Below are positions 43,893-52,831 of a DNA stretch of 64,000 nt, piece after piece. Source of the DNA: Bremerella sp. JC817 (lineage in GTDB: Bacteria > Planctomycetota > Planctomycetia > Pirellulales > Pirellulaceae); NCBI RefSeq assembly GCF_040718835.1, contig NZ_JBFEFG010000274.1:248001-312000 (forward strand). The letters are read 5' to 3'. The position numbers and the translations under genes were made by a program. Position 1 is the first letter of the stretch. The number at the start of each line of letters is the position of its first letter. The notes below the pieces were generated by a model, which was not told where the DNA came from, made no database searches, and worked only from the letters and a program-made list of their open reading frames with translations.

Positions 43893-44497
43893 TGCGTCGT
43901 CCTCGTAGCTTTGCAATCATTCCGGCTTGCGGTCAAAGTCGCCGGATGGGAACCGATAAGCTGACACTAAAATGGCGCGACTCTACCATTCTGCAAACAG
44001 TCGTCCGGACCTGGCTGGCCTCGGAAATCGATCACGTCTGTATCGTCTTTACGCGTGCTCGATACGACCTGCAAGAGATGCTGGCCGACGTGAATATCGA
44101 TAAGGCCCTGGTCCCGATTGCTCCCGCTGACATGAAGGGGACCATCCAGGTCGGGCTCGACTTCCTGCATGCGAACTACCGACCGACGCGCTCCGATCGC
44201 TGGCTGGTCGCCCCAGCCGACATGCCCACCTTGTCGGCAACCACCATCAACCAGGTTTTGCGTGCAGCGGCCGAGTATCCCCAAAGCATTGTTTTGCCGG
44301 TCCGCCAGGGCAAGCATGGCCACCCAGTAGCGATTCCCTGGAAACTTGCGGCAGAGGTCGCCGGAATTCCGGAAGATCAGGGGCTGAATTTCCTGTGGCA
44401 GCATCATAAACCCCAGGAAATTTCGGTCGAAGAGCTAGGCCAAGATGCCAACACCCCAGACGAATTAATAAAACTCCGAAAATCTCATAACGCCTGA
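43892..44497 (+). CDS. MobA/MocA-like molybdopterin nucleotidyltransferase
   Basis: A 201-residue protein with the nucleotide-binding start FAIIPACGQSRRMGTDKLTLKW (the usual LAAGxSxRMG has Cys in place of Ala) and the later WLVAPADMPTLSATTINQVL and LPVRQGKHGHPVAI. This resembles MocA, the CTP:molybdopterin cytidylyltransferase that works with XdhC-type chaperones; the translational overlap with xdhC supports this role. GTP-specific MobA is the alternative. A 16-base palindrome spans its stop codon. Confidence 0.87.
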   Translation: MRRPRSFAIIPACGQSRRMGTDKLTLKWRDSTILQTVVRTWLASEIDHVCIVFTRARYDLQEMLADVNIDKALVPIAPADMKGTIQVGLDFLHANYRPTRSDRWLVAPADMPTLSATTINQVLRAAAEYPQSIVLPVRQGKHGHPVAIPWKLAAEVAGIPEDQGLNFLWQHHKPQEISVEELGQDANTPDELIKLRKSHNA

Positions 44498-44506
44498 CGT
44501 CAGGCG
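44491..44506. repeat. Perfect 16-base palindrome over the mobA-like stop codon
   Basis: CGCCTGACGTCAGGCG is its own reverse complement and contains the TGA stop of the mobA-like gene. Half of it (GCCTGACG) recurs at 44567-44574. It could be an operator or a terminator stem, but there is no T-run. Confidence 0.75.
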
Positions 44507-44576
44507 AAGTTGTCCTTCTGCTTGCTTCTCTGCCGTAACTCGCCTACGCTACGAAGTAACTCGAAAGCCTGACGCG

Positions 44577-44591
44577 GGCCTAATTTAGGCC
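44577..44591. repeat. 15-base inverted repeat in the gap before the lipoprotein/ABC cluster
   Basis: GGCCTAA and TTAGGCC are separated by one T. It lies about 100 bases before the ATG at 44692, within the 194-base gap that should hold the promoter of the downstream cluster, so an operator role is possible. Confidence 0.6.
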
Positions 44592-44691
44592 GCTGTCAGC
44601 TACTCCTCACTCGGCGGATGAAGACCTCTCCAGAATGGCATCCACACTCGAATCAGCGCGAAACGAATTCACTCCGCTGTTGGCATCTCCG

Positions 44692-47283
44692 ATGCAGCGC
44701 AACTGGTTGACCGCTTTGATGCTGCTTAGCCTGCTGGCGACCACCGGTTGCTCGGGCTGCTTCAAGCCGGCAGAGACTTTGGAAGAACGCGAAAAGCGTC
44801 TGGCCAAGGAAGAAACCAAAGACGATTTCGAGCCTCCCAAGCTGAACGTTCTGCCATCCGACGATCGCCGCACACAGCTTAATCGCGTGAAGCCAGGGCA
44901 TTGGACCAACGTCAGCACGCTGATGAAGGCCAACAACTACGACTTCCGCGGCGAGCTCTTCGCCTCGACGGTCGATTCCGACAGCAACCCGATTCCGATC
45001 ACCGACACCGACTATTACTTCACGGCGACCCGGCCGATTGCTCTTCCGAAAGGGCAAGACCGCTGGTCGGACATGCTGTTCTATCCACCGCTGTTGGATA
45101 AGAACATCTCGCAGTCGCGGCTGTTCGCGTGCGACCTTCGCCCTGTTGCTGGTGGCCGTCCCGTTTTGATGGACCGCCTGGCAGTGACACGCATGCACGC
45201 CCAGGAATACTACATGGTGGTCCTCGCGAGTGCTTCGGATCAGTATCAGTTCCTGGAAGCAACCGACGTGATTCGTCCGCTGCATGGCCTGGTATCGGCC
45301 GACCAGAGTGCTCCGCATTATCGGCTGGTCCTGCCGAAAACGGTCGATCGCGTTTCAATCCCCGAGAACCCCATGGCATGGACCACCATCGCCTACGTGA
45401 TCTGGGACGGCATCGATCCGGAACTTCTTTCGCTCGACCAACAGCAGGCAATGATTGACTGGCTGCACTTTGGCGGGCAGTTGATCATCAGTGGGCCAGA
45501 CTCACTGGATCGCTTGAAACTCAGCTTCCTGGCCGATTACTTGCCGGCAGAAGATGGCGGCAGCATCGAACTGCCCGAAGAACGTTTTGCCGAATGGAAC
45601 AAGCGGTTCGTCACTGAAGAACACATCTACGAAAACGAAGCCTGGCAAGACGTTCGCTACGAGGTCAAACTGCAAGCAGGCAACGTGCGTGGCTCGGACT
45701 TGCAGCTTCGCCCGGAAGCCTCTTACGTCCCGCATACCGGCGACCTGGTGGCCGAGCGCCGCGTTGGCCGTGGTCGAATCGCGGTGACGGCATTTCAGAT
45801 CCGTTCTCCTGACATCTCGCGGAACTGGAAGAACTTCGACAACTTCTTCAACTCGGTCCTGCTACGGCGGGCACCTCGCGAATTTCGCACCACAGAAGAC
45901 AACCTTCCATCCAGTGGCTGGAAGGACGACAGCATCAATTTCAACGACCCACGCTGGGTTACGTCGTTACGCTTCATGTCGCGCGACCTGGCCGATATGA
46001 CCAGTACGCATCGCAAGATCGATGCCGGCGAAATCGAAGTCGGCTCGAAGGAAGCCGCCAGAGCCGAGCAACAACCCAACGAAGAGTGGGAAACCTTTGT
46101 CGATGCCAACCAGATAATGCGAGAGCGGCCGAAGCAACTCAATCTGAAGATCGACGAGTTCGCCGGCTTCACGGTCGATGCGCAGGCCGGGATCGGTGGC
46201 TGGAGCGACAAGAGCGGTATCGCGGTCGCGGCCCGAGATTGCTTGCGAGAAGCAGCCGGCATCACGATCCCTAGCGGCAACTTCGTTCTGCGAGTCACGG
46301 CTGGCTACCTGCTGGTACTCGTTCCGCTGAACTGGTTCGTTTTCTGGCTGATGGGCCGAGTCGAATGGGCTTGGATCGCGGCGCCGATCATTGCGGTTGC
46401 CGGAGCGATCTGTGTGATCAAGCTGGCCGAACTCGACATCGGCTTTGCCCGCAGCCGAACCGAGATCGCCTTCATGGAAGCCCATGCCGGCTATCACCGA
46501 GCTCACCTCACCCGGTATACGTCGCTCTACACATCATTGAGCACGACCTACGATCTATCGTTCACCGAATCATCGGCGGTCGCCTTGCCGTTTGGCCGCA
46601 GCCGCGATGCACGCAGCAACCAGTCGCGTCGATTCGGCGAAGCTTACAGCGAAGTGCACTATCACCAGGATGGTGGCGACGTTCACCTGAGCGGTCTGCA
46701 AGTCGCCTCGAACTCGTCGACGATGATCCACAGCGAGTACTTCACTTCGTCGTCCAGTAAGCCGATGTTCCAGTGGAAGGAAGACACGGCCGGCGGCGGA
46801 AGCCTGGTTTACTCGGCACCCGAAACGCTTACCGATGTCGGTATCATCCGGCGAAACGAAAAGACCAAGTTGATCGAAGTCGCTTGGGTCGGTGACCTGA
46901 CGACCGATTCGGAGCAACCAATTCAGTTCCAAGTCGCCAAGTCCAACTGGGAACTCTTCCCGCAGTGGGAAGCTTCGGAAGTTTTGGGGATGAACCCAAC
47001 TCCAGGTGAAGTCAGTCTGCGTCATTTGCTGAACGCGGTAAAGGACGTGCAGCAGCTCAAGCCAGGTGATACCCGTTTGATTGGCTGGACCTCGGAAGAC
47101 ATGCCCGGCCTGACGATCAACCCGGCATCGACACAGCGAACGATTCGAACGGTGGTGGTCGGCCACTTGAAGCAAGCTCCGCTGGGTGTCCCCGAGCGGG
47201 ATGCCAACACGCGGCGTTTCCTTGGTCAGGAACCGGCTCAGCTTCAAGCGATGGAACTCGATACCATCGAACAACTCAATTAG
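44692..47283 (+). CDS. Large lipoprotein with GATase-like region and two membrane helices, ABC-linked
   Basis: An 863-residue protein. Starting at 44692 it begins MQRNWLTALMLLSLLATTGC, a clear lipoprotein signal; the ATG at 44635 would bury it. An acidic/basic helix (ETLEEREKRLAKEETK) follows. In the middle, LDQQQAMIDWLHFGGQLIISGPDSL resembles the glutamine-amidotransferase-like fold found in proteins that accompany ABC or aerotolerance operons. Two membrane helices lie about residues 540-585 (VLRVTAGYLLVLVPLNWFVF and WAWIAAPIIAVAGAICVI), and the last 270 residues are beta-rich, ending outside or inside depending on topology. The ABC ATPase gene follows 46 bases later. Function unknown. Confidence 0.8.
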   Translation: MQRNWLTALMLLSLLATTGCSGCFKPAETLEEREKRLAKEETKDDFEPPKLNVLPSDDRRTQLNRVKPGHWTNVSTLMKANNYDFRGELFASTVDSDSNPIPITDTDYYFTATRPIALPKGQDRWSDMLFYPPLLDKNISQSRLFACDLRPVAGGRPVLMDRLAVTRMHAQEYYMVVLASASDQYQFLEATDVIRPLHGLVSADQSAPHYRLVLPKTVDRVSIPENPMAWTTIAYVIWDGIDPELLSLDQQQAMIDWLHFGGQLIISGPDSLDRLKLSFLADYLPAEDGGSIELPEERFAEWNKRFVTEEHIYENEAWQDVRYEVKLQAGNVRGSDLQLRPEASYVPHTGDLVAERRVGRGRIAVTAFQIRSPDISRNWKNFDNFFNSVLLRRAPREFRTTEDNLPSSGWKDDSINFNDPRWVTSLRFMSRDLADMTSTHRKIDAGEIEVGSKEAARAEQQPNEEWETFVDANQIMRERPKQLNLKIDEFAGFTVDAQAGIGGWSDKSGIAVAARDCLREAAGITIPSGNFVLRVTAGYLLVLVPLNWFVFWLMGRVEWAWIAAPIIAVAGAICVIKLAELDIGFARSRTEIAFMEAHAGYHRAHLTRYTSLYTSLSTTYDLSFTESSAVALPFGRSRDARSNQSRRFGEAYSEVHYHQDGGDVHLSGLQVASNSSTMIHSEYFTSSSSKPMFQWKEDTAGGGSLVYSAPETLTDVGIIRRNEKTKLIEVAWVGDLTTDSEQPIQFQVAKSNWELFPQWEASEVLGMNPTPGEVSLRHLLNAVKDVQQLKPGDTRLIGWTSEDMPGLTINPASTQRTIRTVVVGHLKQAPLGVPERDANTRRFLGQEPAQLQAMELDTIEQLN

Positions 47284-47329
47284 TCCCAAGTAAATCGGCC
47301 CATCAGCGGGCACCTCGGAATACGCACCC

Positions 47330-48256
47330 ATGATTGAACTGGTCGACTTTGGCAAAGACTACGGCGACTTCACCGCGGTGAAGTGCTTGAACCTGAAGAT
47401 CGAAGCAGGCGAAATGTTCGGCTTCATCGGTCCCAATGGTGCCGGCAAAAGTACGAGCATTCGCTTTCTAGCTACCTTGCTCAAAGCATCGCGGGGCGAA
47501 GGCTTCGTCAACGGGTTCAACGTCGCCCAGCAGCCGATGGATGTGCGTCACAGCGTCGGTTACATGCCGGACAACTTCGGCGTGTACGACGGCATGAAGG
47601 TGTGGGAGTTCCTCGACTTCTTCGCGGTTGCCTACAAGATTCCGCGCACGCGTCGCAAGGCGGTGATCACCGACGTGCTGGAACTGCTCGACCTGACCCA
47701 CAAACGCAACGACTTCGTCAACGGTCTTTCGCGCGGGATGAAGCAGCGTCTCTGCCTGGCGAAGACATTGGTTCACGATCCTCCCGTTTTAATTCTGGAC
47801 GAACCTGCCAGTGGCCTCGATCCACGTGCCCGTCTGGAAGTGAAAGCTCTGCTGAAAGAGCTTCGCAAAATGGGAAAGACGATTTTGATCTCCAGCCACA
47901 TTCTGACCGAACTGGCCGACTGCTGCACCTCGATTGGCATCATCGAACGTGGCGAACTGCTGATGAGCGGAAGCATCGAGGAGGTCTATCGACGGATTCG
48001 CAAGAACCGCATCATCAACATCAAGTTCGTCGATGGAATGGACGCCGGGCTGTCGATCATTCGCAGCATGCCCGAGTGCGTTGACGTTGATGTCGACCGT
48101 GGTCAGGTAACGTGCGAACTGCAAACCGACGACCAAGGGGTCGCTTCGCTGCTGAAGAAGCTGGTCGACAACAAGGTGAATGTCCGCACGTTTGCCGAAA
48201 AAGATCCGACCCTCGAAGACGTCTTCATGATGGTGACCAAAGGCCTGGTTACTTAA
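47330..48256 (+). CDS. ABC transporter ATP-binding protein without adjacent permease
   Basis: A 308-residue ATPase of the CcmA/GldA/NatA class. Walker A is GPNGAGKST (34-42), the signature is LSRGMKQ (133-139), Walker B is VLILDEPASGLDP (from 153), and the H-loop is in TILISSHILTEL. An extra C-terminal domain of about 85 residues follows. ATPases of this class normally pair with an ABC-2-type permease, but the neighbours here are a large lipoprotein and a LURP-one protein. The membrane part may therefore be the two-helix lipoprotein or a distant permease. Confidence 0.93.
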   Translation: MIELVDFGKDYGDFTAVKCLNLKIEAGEMFGFIGPNGAGKSTSIRFLATLLKASRGEGFVNGFNVAQQPMDVRHSVGYMPDNFGVYDGMKVWEFLDFFAVAYKIPRTRRKAVITDVLELLDLTHKRNDFVNGLSRGMKQRLCLAKTLVHDPPVLILDEPASGLDPRARLEVKALLKELRKMGKTILISSHILTELADCCTSIGIIERGELLMSGSIEEVYRRIRKNRIINIKFVDGMDAGLSIIRSMPECVDVDVDRGQVTCELQTDDQGVASLLKKLVDNKVNVRTFAEKDPTLEDVFMMVTKGLVT

Positions 48257-48287
48257 TCGCGACGACGGCAATCGGGAGGACCCCACC

Positions 48288-48788
48288 GTGCGTTATCTGC
48301 TGAAGAAGAAGTTCTGGTCGCTGGGCACGAAGTTTTTCGTCTACGACGACGAAGGCGAACCCGTCTACGAGATACGCGGGAAGTTTCTTTCCTGGTCGGA
48401 TCAATTCTCGCTGCTCGACCTGGAAGGGAACGTTCTTGCCGAGATCCACAAGCGATCGTTCCAATGGAAGCCTCGCTTCGGGATCTATCGCGACGGAGAA
48501 CTGTTTGCCGAGATGGTCCAGAATTTCACCTGGACCAAGAAGCGATACACGATCGAGGCTCCCAACGCGAACTATGTTGTGGAGGGGAACTTCTGGGATT
48601 ACCAGTATCAAGTCGAACGCGATGACGAACCGATTGCGGAGATCGCTTCCCCATTCTGGGTTTGGGAAAACGGCTACGGCATCGAAACGGTCGACGAAGC
48701 AGACGATATCTTGGTTCTTTGTGCCTGCCTGATCATCGACCGCGTGAAGACTCGCAAACGAGAAGCGATGCGTCGCAGCTCGGACTGA
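48288..48788 (+). CDS. LURP-one-related (tubby-like/scramblase-like) protein
   Basis: A 166-residue protein. RYLLKKKFWSLGTKFFVYDDEGEPVYEIRGKFLSW and the repeated beta-strand pattern FSLLDLEGNVLAEIHKRSF, RFGIYRDGELFAEMVQNF match LURP-one-related (DUF567) proteins, whose 12-strand barrel with a central helix is shared with Tubby and phospholipid scramblases. The C-terminal hydrophobic helix (DDILVLCACLIIDRVKTRKR) would fill the barrel. The GTG start has GGGAGG upstream. It follows the ABC ATPase by 31 bases and is probably its operon partner. Molecular role unknown. Confidence 0.87.
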   Translation: MRYLLKKKFWSLGTKFFVYDDEGEPVYEIRGKFLSWSDQFSLLDLEGNVLAEIHKRSFQWKPRFGIYRDGELFAEMVQNFTWTKKRYTIEAPNANYVVEGNFWDYQYQVERDDEPIAEIASPFWVWENGYGIETVDEADDILVLCACLIIDRVKTRKREAMRRSSD

Positions 48789-48800
48789 TCATCTCTCTGC

Positions 48801-49331
48801 TTACATCAGGATAATCTGACCACGTTCGTCACGACGTTCCCATTCGCGGCGGACTTCGCCCAAACCGTACGCGCACAGCTCGAACTCGTGGCTCAGTTTG
48901 CTCAGCAGTTCCGCTTCATCATCCGAGTGTTCTTCGGCGGAAAGTTCGCTCGCCTTGGAATAGGCCTGCTTGCCCACCGACCAATAGTTGAGCAGATGAT
49001 CTTTCTTGTCCGCCTTTTGCATACGCTCGAGGCTCTCCGGATAAACGCCGCTCCAGAAGAGCAAAAAGTCGCCCACGTGTTGGTGGACAGCCCGTTTCGC
49101 CTGGCCAATGCGGGCCTCGGCCTCGATCATCATGTCGACCACTTCGGTCAAAGGCCGGCCGGTCAGGCTGCGTACCTTGAAGACCATGTCGCTACGAATG
49201 AAACGAGTTAGAAGACCGGTCAGATAGTCGATCAGATCGGTATCGGGAACGCCTAGCTGACCCTGGAAAGTCTGCTCAGTGATCCCCGCAAAGAAGCGAT
49301 GCATCGGTGTGCTATCATTCTCGGCATGCAT
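48801..49331 (-). CDS. Conserved-looking hypothetical protein, helical
   Basis: A 176-residue soluble, mostly helical protein. It has TEQTFQGQLGVPDTDLIDYLTGLLTRFIRSDMVFKVRS near the N-terminus and ends ELCAYGLGEVRREWERRD. No signal peptide, membrane segment or catalytic motif is visible. GGAGGAGAA six bases before the ATG supports the start and makes it likely to be a real gene. I recall similar proteins of unknown function in planctomycetes but cannot name a family. It is convergent with the LURP-one gene, with 12 bases between the stops. Confidence 0.78.
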   Translation of the reverse strand: MHAENDSTPMHRFFAGITEQTFQGQLGVPDTDLIDYLTGLLTRFIRSDMVFKVRSLTGRPLTEVVDMMIEAEARIGQAKRAVHQHVGDFLLFWSGVYPESLERMQKADKKDHLLNYWSVGKQAYSKASELSAEEHSDDEAELLSKLSHEFELCAYGLGEVRREWERRDERGQIILM

Positions 49332-49648
49332 AAATGGTTCTCCTCCCGTACTTCAAAGTTCGGTCAGCAAAACCCAGCAGGCAATTGGCGTAAAGCGATC
49401 AATCGATGCCGCGATCGGGGTATCGTTCTTGCCCGCTGGTCAAGTTGAGTCCACACGCATGATGGGGCAAATTTGCGAACGGCCAGTGGTTGGCCAGCCT
49501 ATCGCAAACGCTCTAAAGCTACCTTAATTTCGGCTAATAGTCGGAGTCAAGTTCAGAAATTTGACTAATAGAATTGTAGACCACGGACCACAAAAGGGTA
49601 GTTCGAGGCTACAGAATTCCGCGTGATCAGCTTTTCGAGAAGACCGGT
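49332..49648. other. Intergenic region between trpA and the helical hypothetical gene
   Basis: This 317-base gap lies downstream of trpA and upstream of the gene at 48801-49331, so it should hold the promoter of the latter. A small inverted repeat (GGCCA-GTGGT-TGGCC near 49489) is visible. I see no gene, no T-rich terminator and no other structure. Confidence 0.4.
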
Positions 49649-50452
49649 TTAGCCGTTTAAAGCGTCCAAAAGCGAGTCGGCGTATTCGCCCACGCCCTGG
49701 ATCACTTCTTCGGCTGGCTTGGTTTCCGCTTCGCTCAAACGGCGTACGATGGCCGAACCAACGATCACCCCGTCACAGGCATCCTTCAGCATGTGGACAT
49801 GCTCTGGTTTGTTGATGCCGAAGCCAATGCAGATCGGCAGATCCGACTGCGACTTGAGCCACTGCACGTTCTCGACGATGTTCGACGGCAACTCGGTTCG
49901 CTCGCCGGTGATCCCCGCGACCGAGACGTAGTACAGAAAGCCGGTCGAGGTCTCGAGAATCTTCTTGGCTCGTTCCTTCGACGTGGTCGGCGTGACCAGT
50001 TGGATCAAGCTGAAGTCTCGTTCGCGGCAGATGGCGGCGAACGCTTCCGATTCTTCCACCAAAAGGTCCGGAACGATCGCGCCTGAAACGCCGGCTGCCT
50101 GGGCCATGTCCAAGTACTTTTCCGGTCCATGACGATGGATGATCGCATAGCTGATCATCGTCACGACCGGGCAGGGAAGGGCAGGGGTGACCGAGCCGAT
50201 CGTATCGAGAATCGACGACAGCTTGATCTTCTTATCCAAGGCCCGCGTGTACGAAGCTTGAATGACCGGGCCATCGGCGATCGGATCGCTGTACGGAATC
50301 CCAACTTCGCAAACCGCGGCTCCACGCTTGCCCAGTTCTTTCAAGGCGGCTGCGGTAATCTCCAGCGAAGGATCCCCGGCGGTCACAAATGGAACGAGGG
50401 CCTTCTTGTTTTGCTGACGCAGGGTTTCAAATGCTCGATCAACTGCTGACAT
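49649..50452 (-). CDS. trpA: Tryptophan synthase alpha subunit
   Basis: A 267-residue TIM-barrel protein of normal TrpA length. AAVCEVGIPYSDPIADGPVIQASYTRAL contains the catalytic Glu and Asp, and SGAIVPDLLVEE, VTPTTSKERAKKI, YYVSVAGITGER and CIGFGINKPEHV are conserved family segments. It cleaves indole-glycerol phosphate to indole, which is channelled to TrpB. It follows trpB by 57 bases on the same strand, giving a trpB-trpA operon apart from trpE. Confidence 0.96.
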   Translation of the reverse strand: MSAVDRAFETLRQQNKKALVPFVTAGDPSLEITAAALKELGKRGAAVCEVGIPYSDPIADGPVIQASYTRALDKKIKLSSILDTIGSVTPALPCPVVTMISYAIIHRHGPEKYLDMAQAAGVSGAIVPDLLVEESEAFAAICRERDFSLIQLVTPTTSKERAKKILETSTGFLYYVSVAGITGERTELPSNIVENVQWLKSQSDLPICIGFGINKPEHVHMLKDACDGVIVGSAIVRRLSEAETKPAEEVIQGVGEYADSLLDALNG

Positions 50453-50509
50453 CGAGAAATCGCCTTGGTAGTTGGTTGCTGGTGGTCTGCCGAAGAATTG
50501 AAAACCGGT

Positions 50510-51736
50510 TTAGTACTGAACGCCTTTGAGTCGTGCGATCTCAGCGGCGTCTTTATCGCCGCGCCCTGACAGGCAGACGAGAACGACCTGATCTTTCGGC
50601 ATCTTGGCGGCCAGATCCATCGCCTTGGCAATGGCATGCGACGATTCGAGTGCCGGCAAGATACCTTCCGTTGCGGCCAGAGCGTCGAAGCCCTTCATCG
50701 CGGCGTTATCTTCACAGCAGGTGTATTCCACGCGTCCGGTTGCCTTCCAGTAGCTGTGCTCGGGACCGACGCCAGGATAGTCGAGACCGGCCGACATCGA
50801 GTGAACATCGCAGGTCTGGCCATCTTCGTCCTGCATCACGAAGCTGTAGCTACCGTGCAGCACGCCCGGTTGGCCGTAGGTCAGTGGCGAAGCATGATCG
50901 CCAGCATTGGGACCTCGTCCGCCGGCTTCCACGCCGATCAGTTCGACTTCTTTGTCTTCGACAAACGGATAGAACATCCCGGCGGCGTTGCTTCCGCCAC
51001 CGACGCACGCCACCACCTTGTTCGGCAAGCGGCCTAGGCGGTCGAGGCTTTGCTGGCGAGCTTCATCACCGATCACGGCCTGGAAGTCGCGGACGATGCG
51101 AGGGAATGGATGCGGTCCAACGACACTGCCCAGAATGTAATGGGTGTCGTCGACTGACGACATCCAATCGCGCATTGCTTCGTTGATCGCATCGCGAAGG
51201 GTTCGCGAGCCGGTCGTCACTGGGCGAACTTCCGCACCGAGAAGCTTCATGCTGAAAACGTTGGGTGCCTGGCGACGAATGTCCTCTTCGCCCATGTACA
51301 CCACGCAAGGAATGCCGAAGTGAGCACACGCGGTGGCGGTGGCGACACCATGCTGACCGGCACCCGTTTCGGCGATGACTCGCTTCTTGCCCATGCGCAT
51401 GGTCAGCAAGGCCTGGCCCAGCGTGTTGTTGATTTTGTGGGCGCCGGTGTGATTGGTATCTTCACGCTTCAGCCAGATCTGAGCACCACCACACTGTTCG
51501 CTCAAGCGACGGGCGAAATAGAACGGCGAAGGACGGCCGACGAAATCTCGCAGCAGGCCCTTCAGTTCTTCAAAGAAAGTGGGATCCTGAACCGCCTTTT
51601 CATACTCGGCGGTCAACTGGTCGAGAGCCTGGGTCAACGTCTCGGGAACATAACGCCCCCCGAACGGACCAAAGCGGCCAGCGAGATCAGGAACATTGCG
51701 ACTGGCGGTACCTAGACTTTCCATCGGCGGGTCCAT
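50510..51736 (-). CDS. trpB: Tryptophan synthase beta subunit
   Basis: A 408-residue PLP enzyme. [15 protein letters not shown] is the family N-terminus, [22 protein letters not shown] carries the PLP lysine, [28 protein letters not shown] is the catalytic Glu region, and [15 protein letters not shown] is the phosphate-binding loop. It condenses indole and serine to tryptophan. The start is either the ATG at 51736 or the one at 51724; neither has a good ribosome site. It is the first gene of the trpBA pair. Confidence 0.96.
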   Translation of the reverse strand: MDPPMESLGTASRNVPDLAGRFGPFGGRYVPETLTQALDQLTAEYEKAVQDPTFFEELKGLLRDFVGRPSPFYFARRLSEQCGGAQIWLKREDTNHTGAHKINNTLGQALLTMRMGKKRVIAETGAGQHGVATATACAHFGIPCVVYMGEEDIRRQAPNVFSMKLLGAEVRPVTTGSRTLRDAINEAMRDWMSSVDDTHYILGSVVGPHPFPRIVRDFQAVIGDEARQQSLDRLGRLPNKVVACVGGGSNAAGMFYPFVEDKEVELIGVEAGGRGPNAGDHASPLTYGQPGVLHGSYSFVMQDEDGQTCDVHSMSAGLDYPGVGPEHSYWKATGRVEYTCCEDNAAMKGFDALAATEGILPALESSHAIAKAMDLAAKMPKDQVVLVCLSGRGDKDAAEIARLKGVQY

Positions 51737-51894
51737 GTGTCACGATTTTGGGGAATTGAGTCGCCCTGGGGTGGTTCCCATTATGGGAGGCAGGTGCCTG
51801 GAAGATAAACCATTGAGTATCCGGGCAACTCTAAAGGGGGTCAAGTGGACGCGTGCGAAGCGTTTGCGTCAGTTCTACCACGGAGATTGATTCA

Positions 51895-52734
51895 TTGCCG
51901 GAACTTCCTGAAGTTGAAACGATGCGTCGCGGGGTCTTGGGACTGATGGGCGGGCGGATCGAAACGTTCGAAAAACTTCCCTGCGAGCGACGTCCGATCG
52001 GCATAACTCCCGCTGCCGGGCCACTTGGCAAGCGAATCGTTGGCCGCACGATCGAGCGGATCGATCGCCTCGGGAAGCGGGTTCTGCTGGTTCTCGACGA
52101 TCAATCGCGGCTGATGTTCGAGCCCCGTATGACCGGGCTGGTACTGATCTCAGATCCGCCGACCATCGAGCATCTGCGGGTACGGCTCGCCATTTCCGGG
52201 ACCGCCCATCCCGAGCTTCTTTATTGGGACCGACGTGGTCTCGGTTCGGTTCGGTGGTTTTCCGAGAAACAATTCGAGGCAGAATTTCACGCTGGTCGCT
52301 TGGGTCCCGATGCCCTCGACATTGATCCCGCCGCGTTTCAAGCCACTTTTGCCAGCACTCGGCAACCGGTCAAAGTGGCGTTGCTCGACCAGAAAAAGGT
52401 CGCTGGCATCGGCAACTTGTACGCGTCGGAGATCTTGCACCTGGCCAAGGTCCATCCGGCCCAGCCATGCCACCAGTTGTCGACGCAGGCCTGGAAACGA
52501 ATTCATGGCTGCATGGTGGAAGTGCTGCAGTTGGCGATTCAATACGAAGGTTCGACCCTCAACGATGGCACCTATCGTAACGCGCTCAACCAGTCAGGCG
52601 GCTACCAGAATCATCACCGCGTTTATGCCAAGGAAGGGGAAGTCTGCTCGTCGTGCGGCAAAGGAATAATCGTACGGAGCGTGCAGGCACAGCGAGCGAC
52701 CTTCTTCTGTCCGAAATGCCAAAAGCAGAAGTAA
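51895..52734 (+). CDS. mutM: Formamidopyrimidine-DNA glycosylase
   Basis: A 279-residue Fpg/MutM. In this family the mature protein must start with the catalytic Pro followed by Glu. PELPEVETMRRGV is preceded by a TTG codon at 51895 with GGAG nine bases upstream, so I place the start at this TTG and not at the in-frame upstream codon at 51853. Other signatures are MTGLVLIS, VALLDQKKVAGIGNLYASEIL with the helix-two-turn-helix, and a C-terminal zinc finger CSSCGK...CPKC. It excises 8-oxoguanine and ring-opened purines. Confidence 0.94.
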   Translation: MPELPEVETMRRGVLGLMGGRIETFEKLPCERRPIGITPAAGPLGKRIVGRTIERIDRLGKRVLLVLDDQSRLMFEPRMTGLVLISDPPTIEHLRVRLAISGTAHPELLYWDRRGLGSVRWFSEKQFEAEFHAGRLGPDALDIDPAAFQATFASTRQPVKVALLDQKKVAGIGNLYASEILHLAKVHPAQPCHQLSTQAWKRIHGCMVEVLQLAIQYEGSTLNDGTYRNALNQSGGYQNHHRVYAKEGEVCSSCGKGIIVRSVQAQRATFFCPKCQKQK

Positions 52735-52831
52735 TTCGAGGAACGGACATTTCGATTGTTTTCCGGTCTTGGGTCCGGTTAAATAAATTCATTCCACTCC
52801 TCATTCCTCGCTCCATCACGGAGGTCCTGCC

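Noticed and set aside
44635..44691. Upstream ATG of the large lipoprotein gene at 44635
   Set aside because: It would place 19 polar residues before the lipoprotein signal and prevent processing; neither ATG has a good ribosome site, so signal-peptide logic decided.
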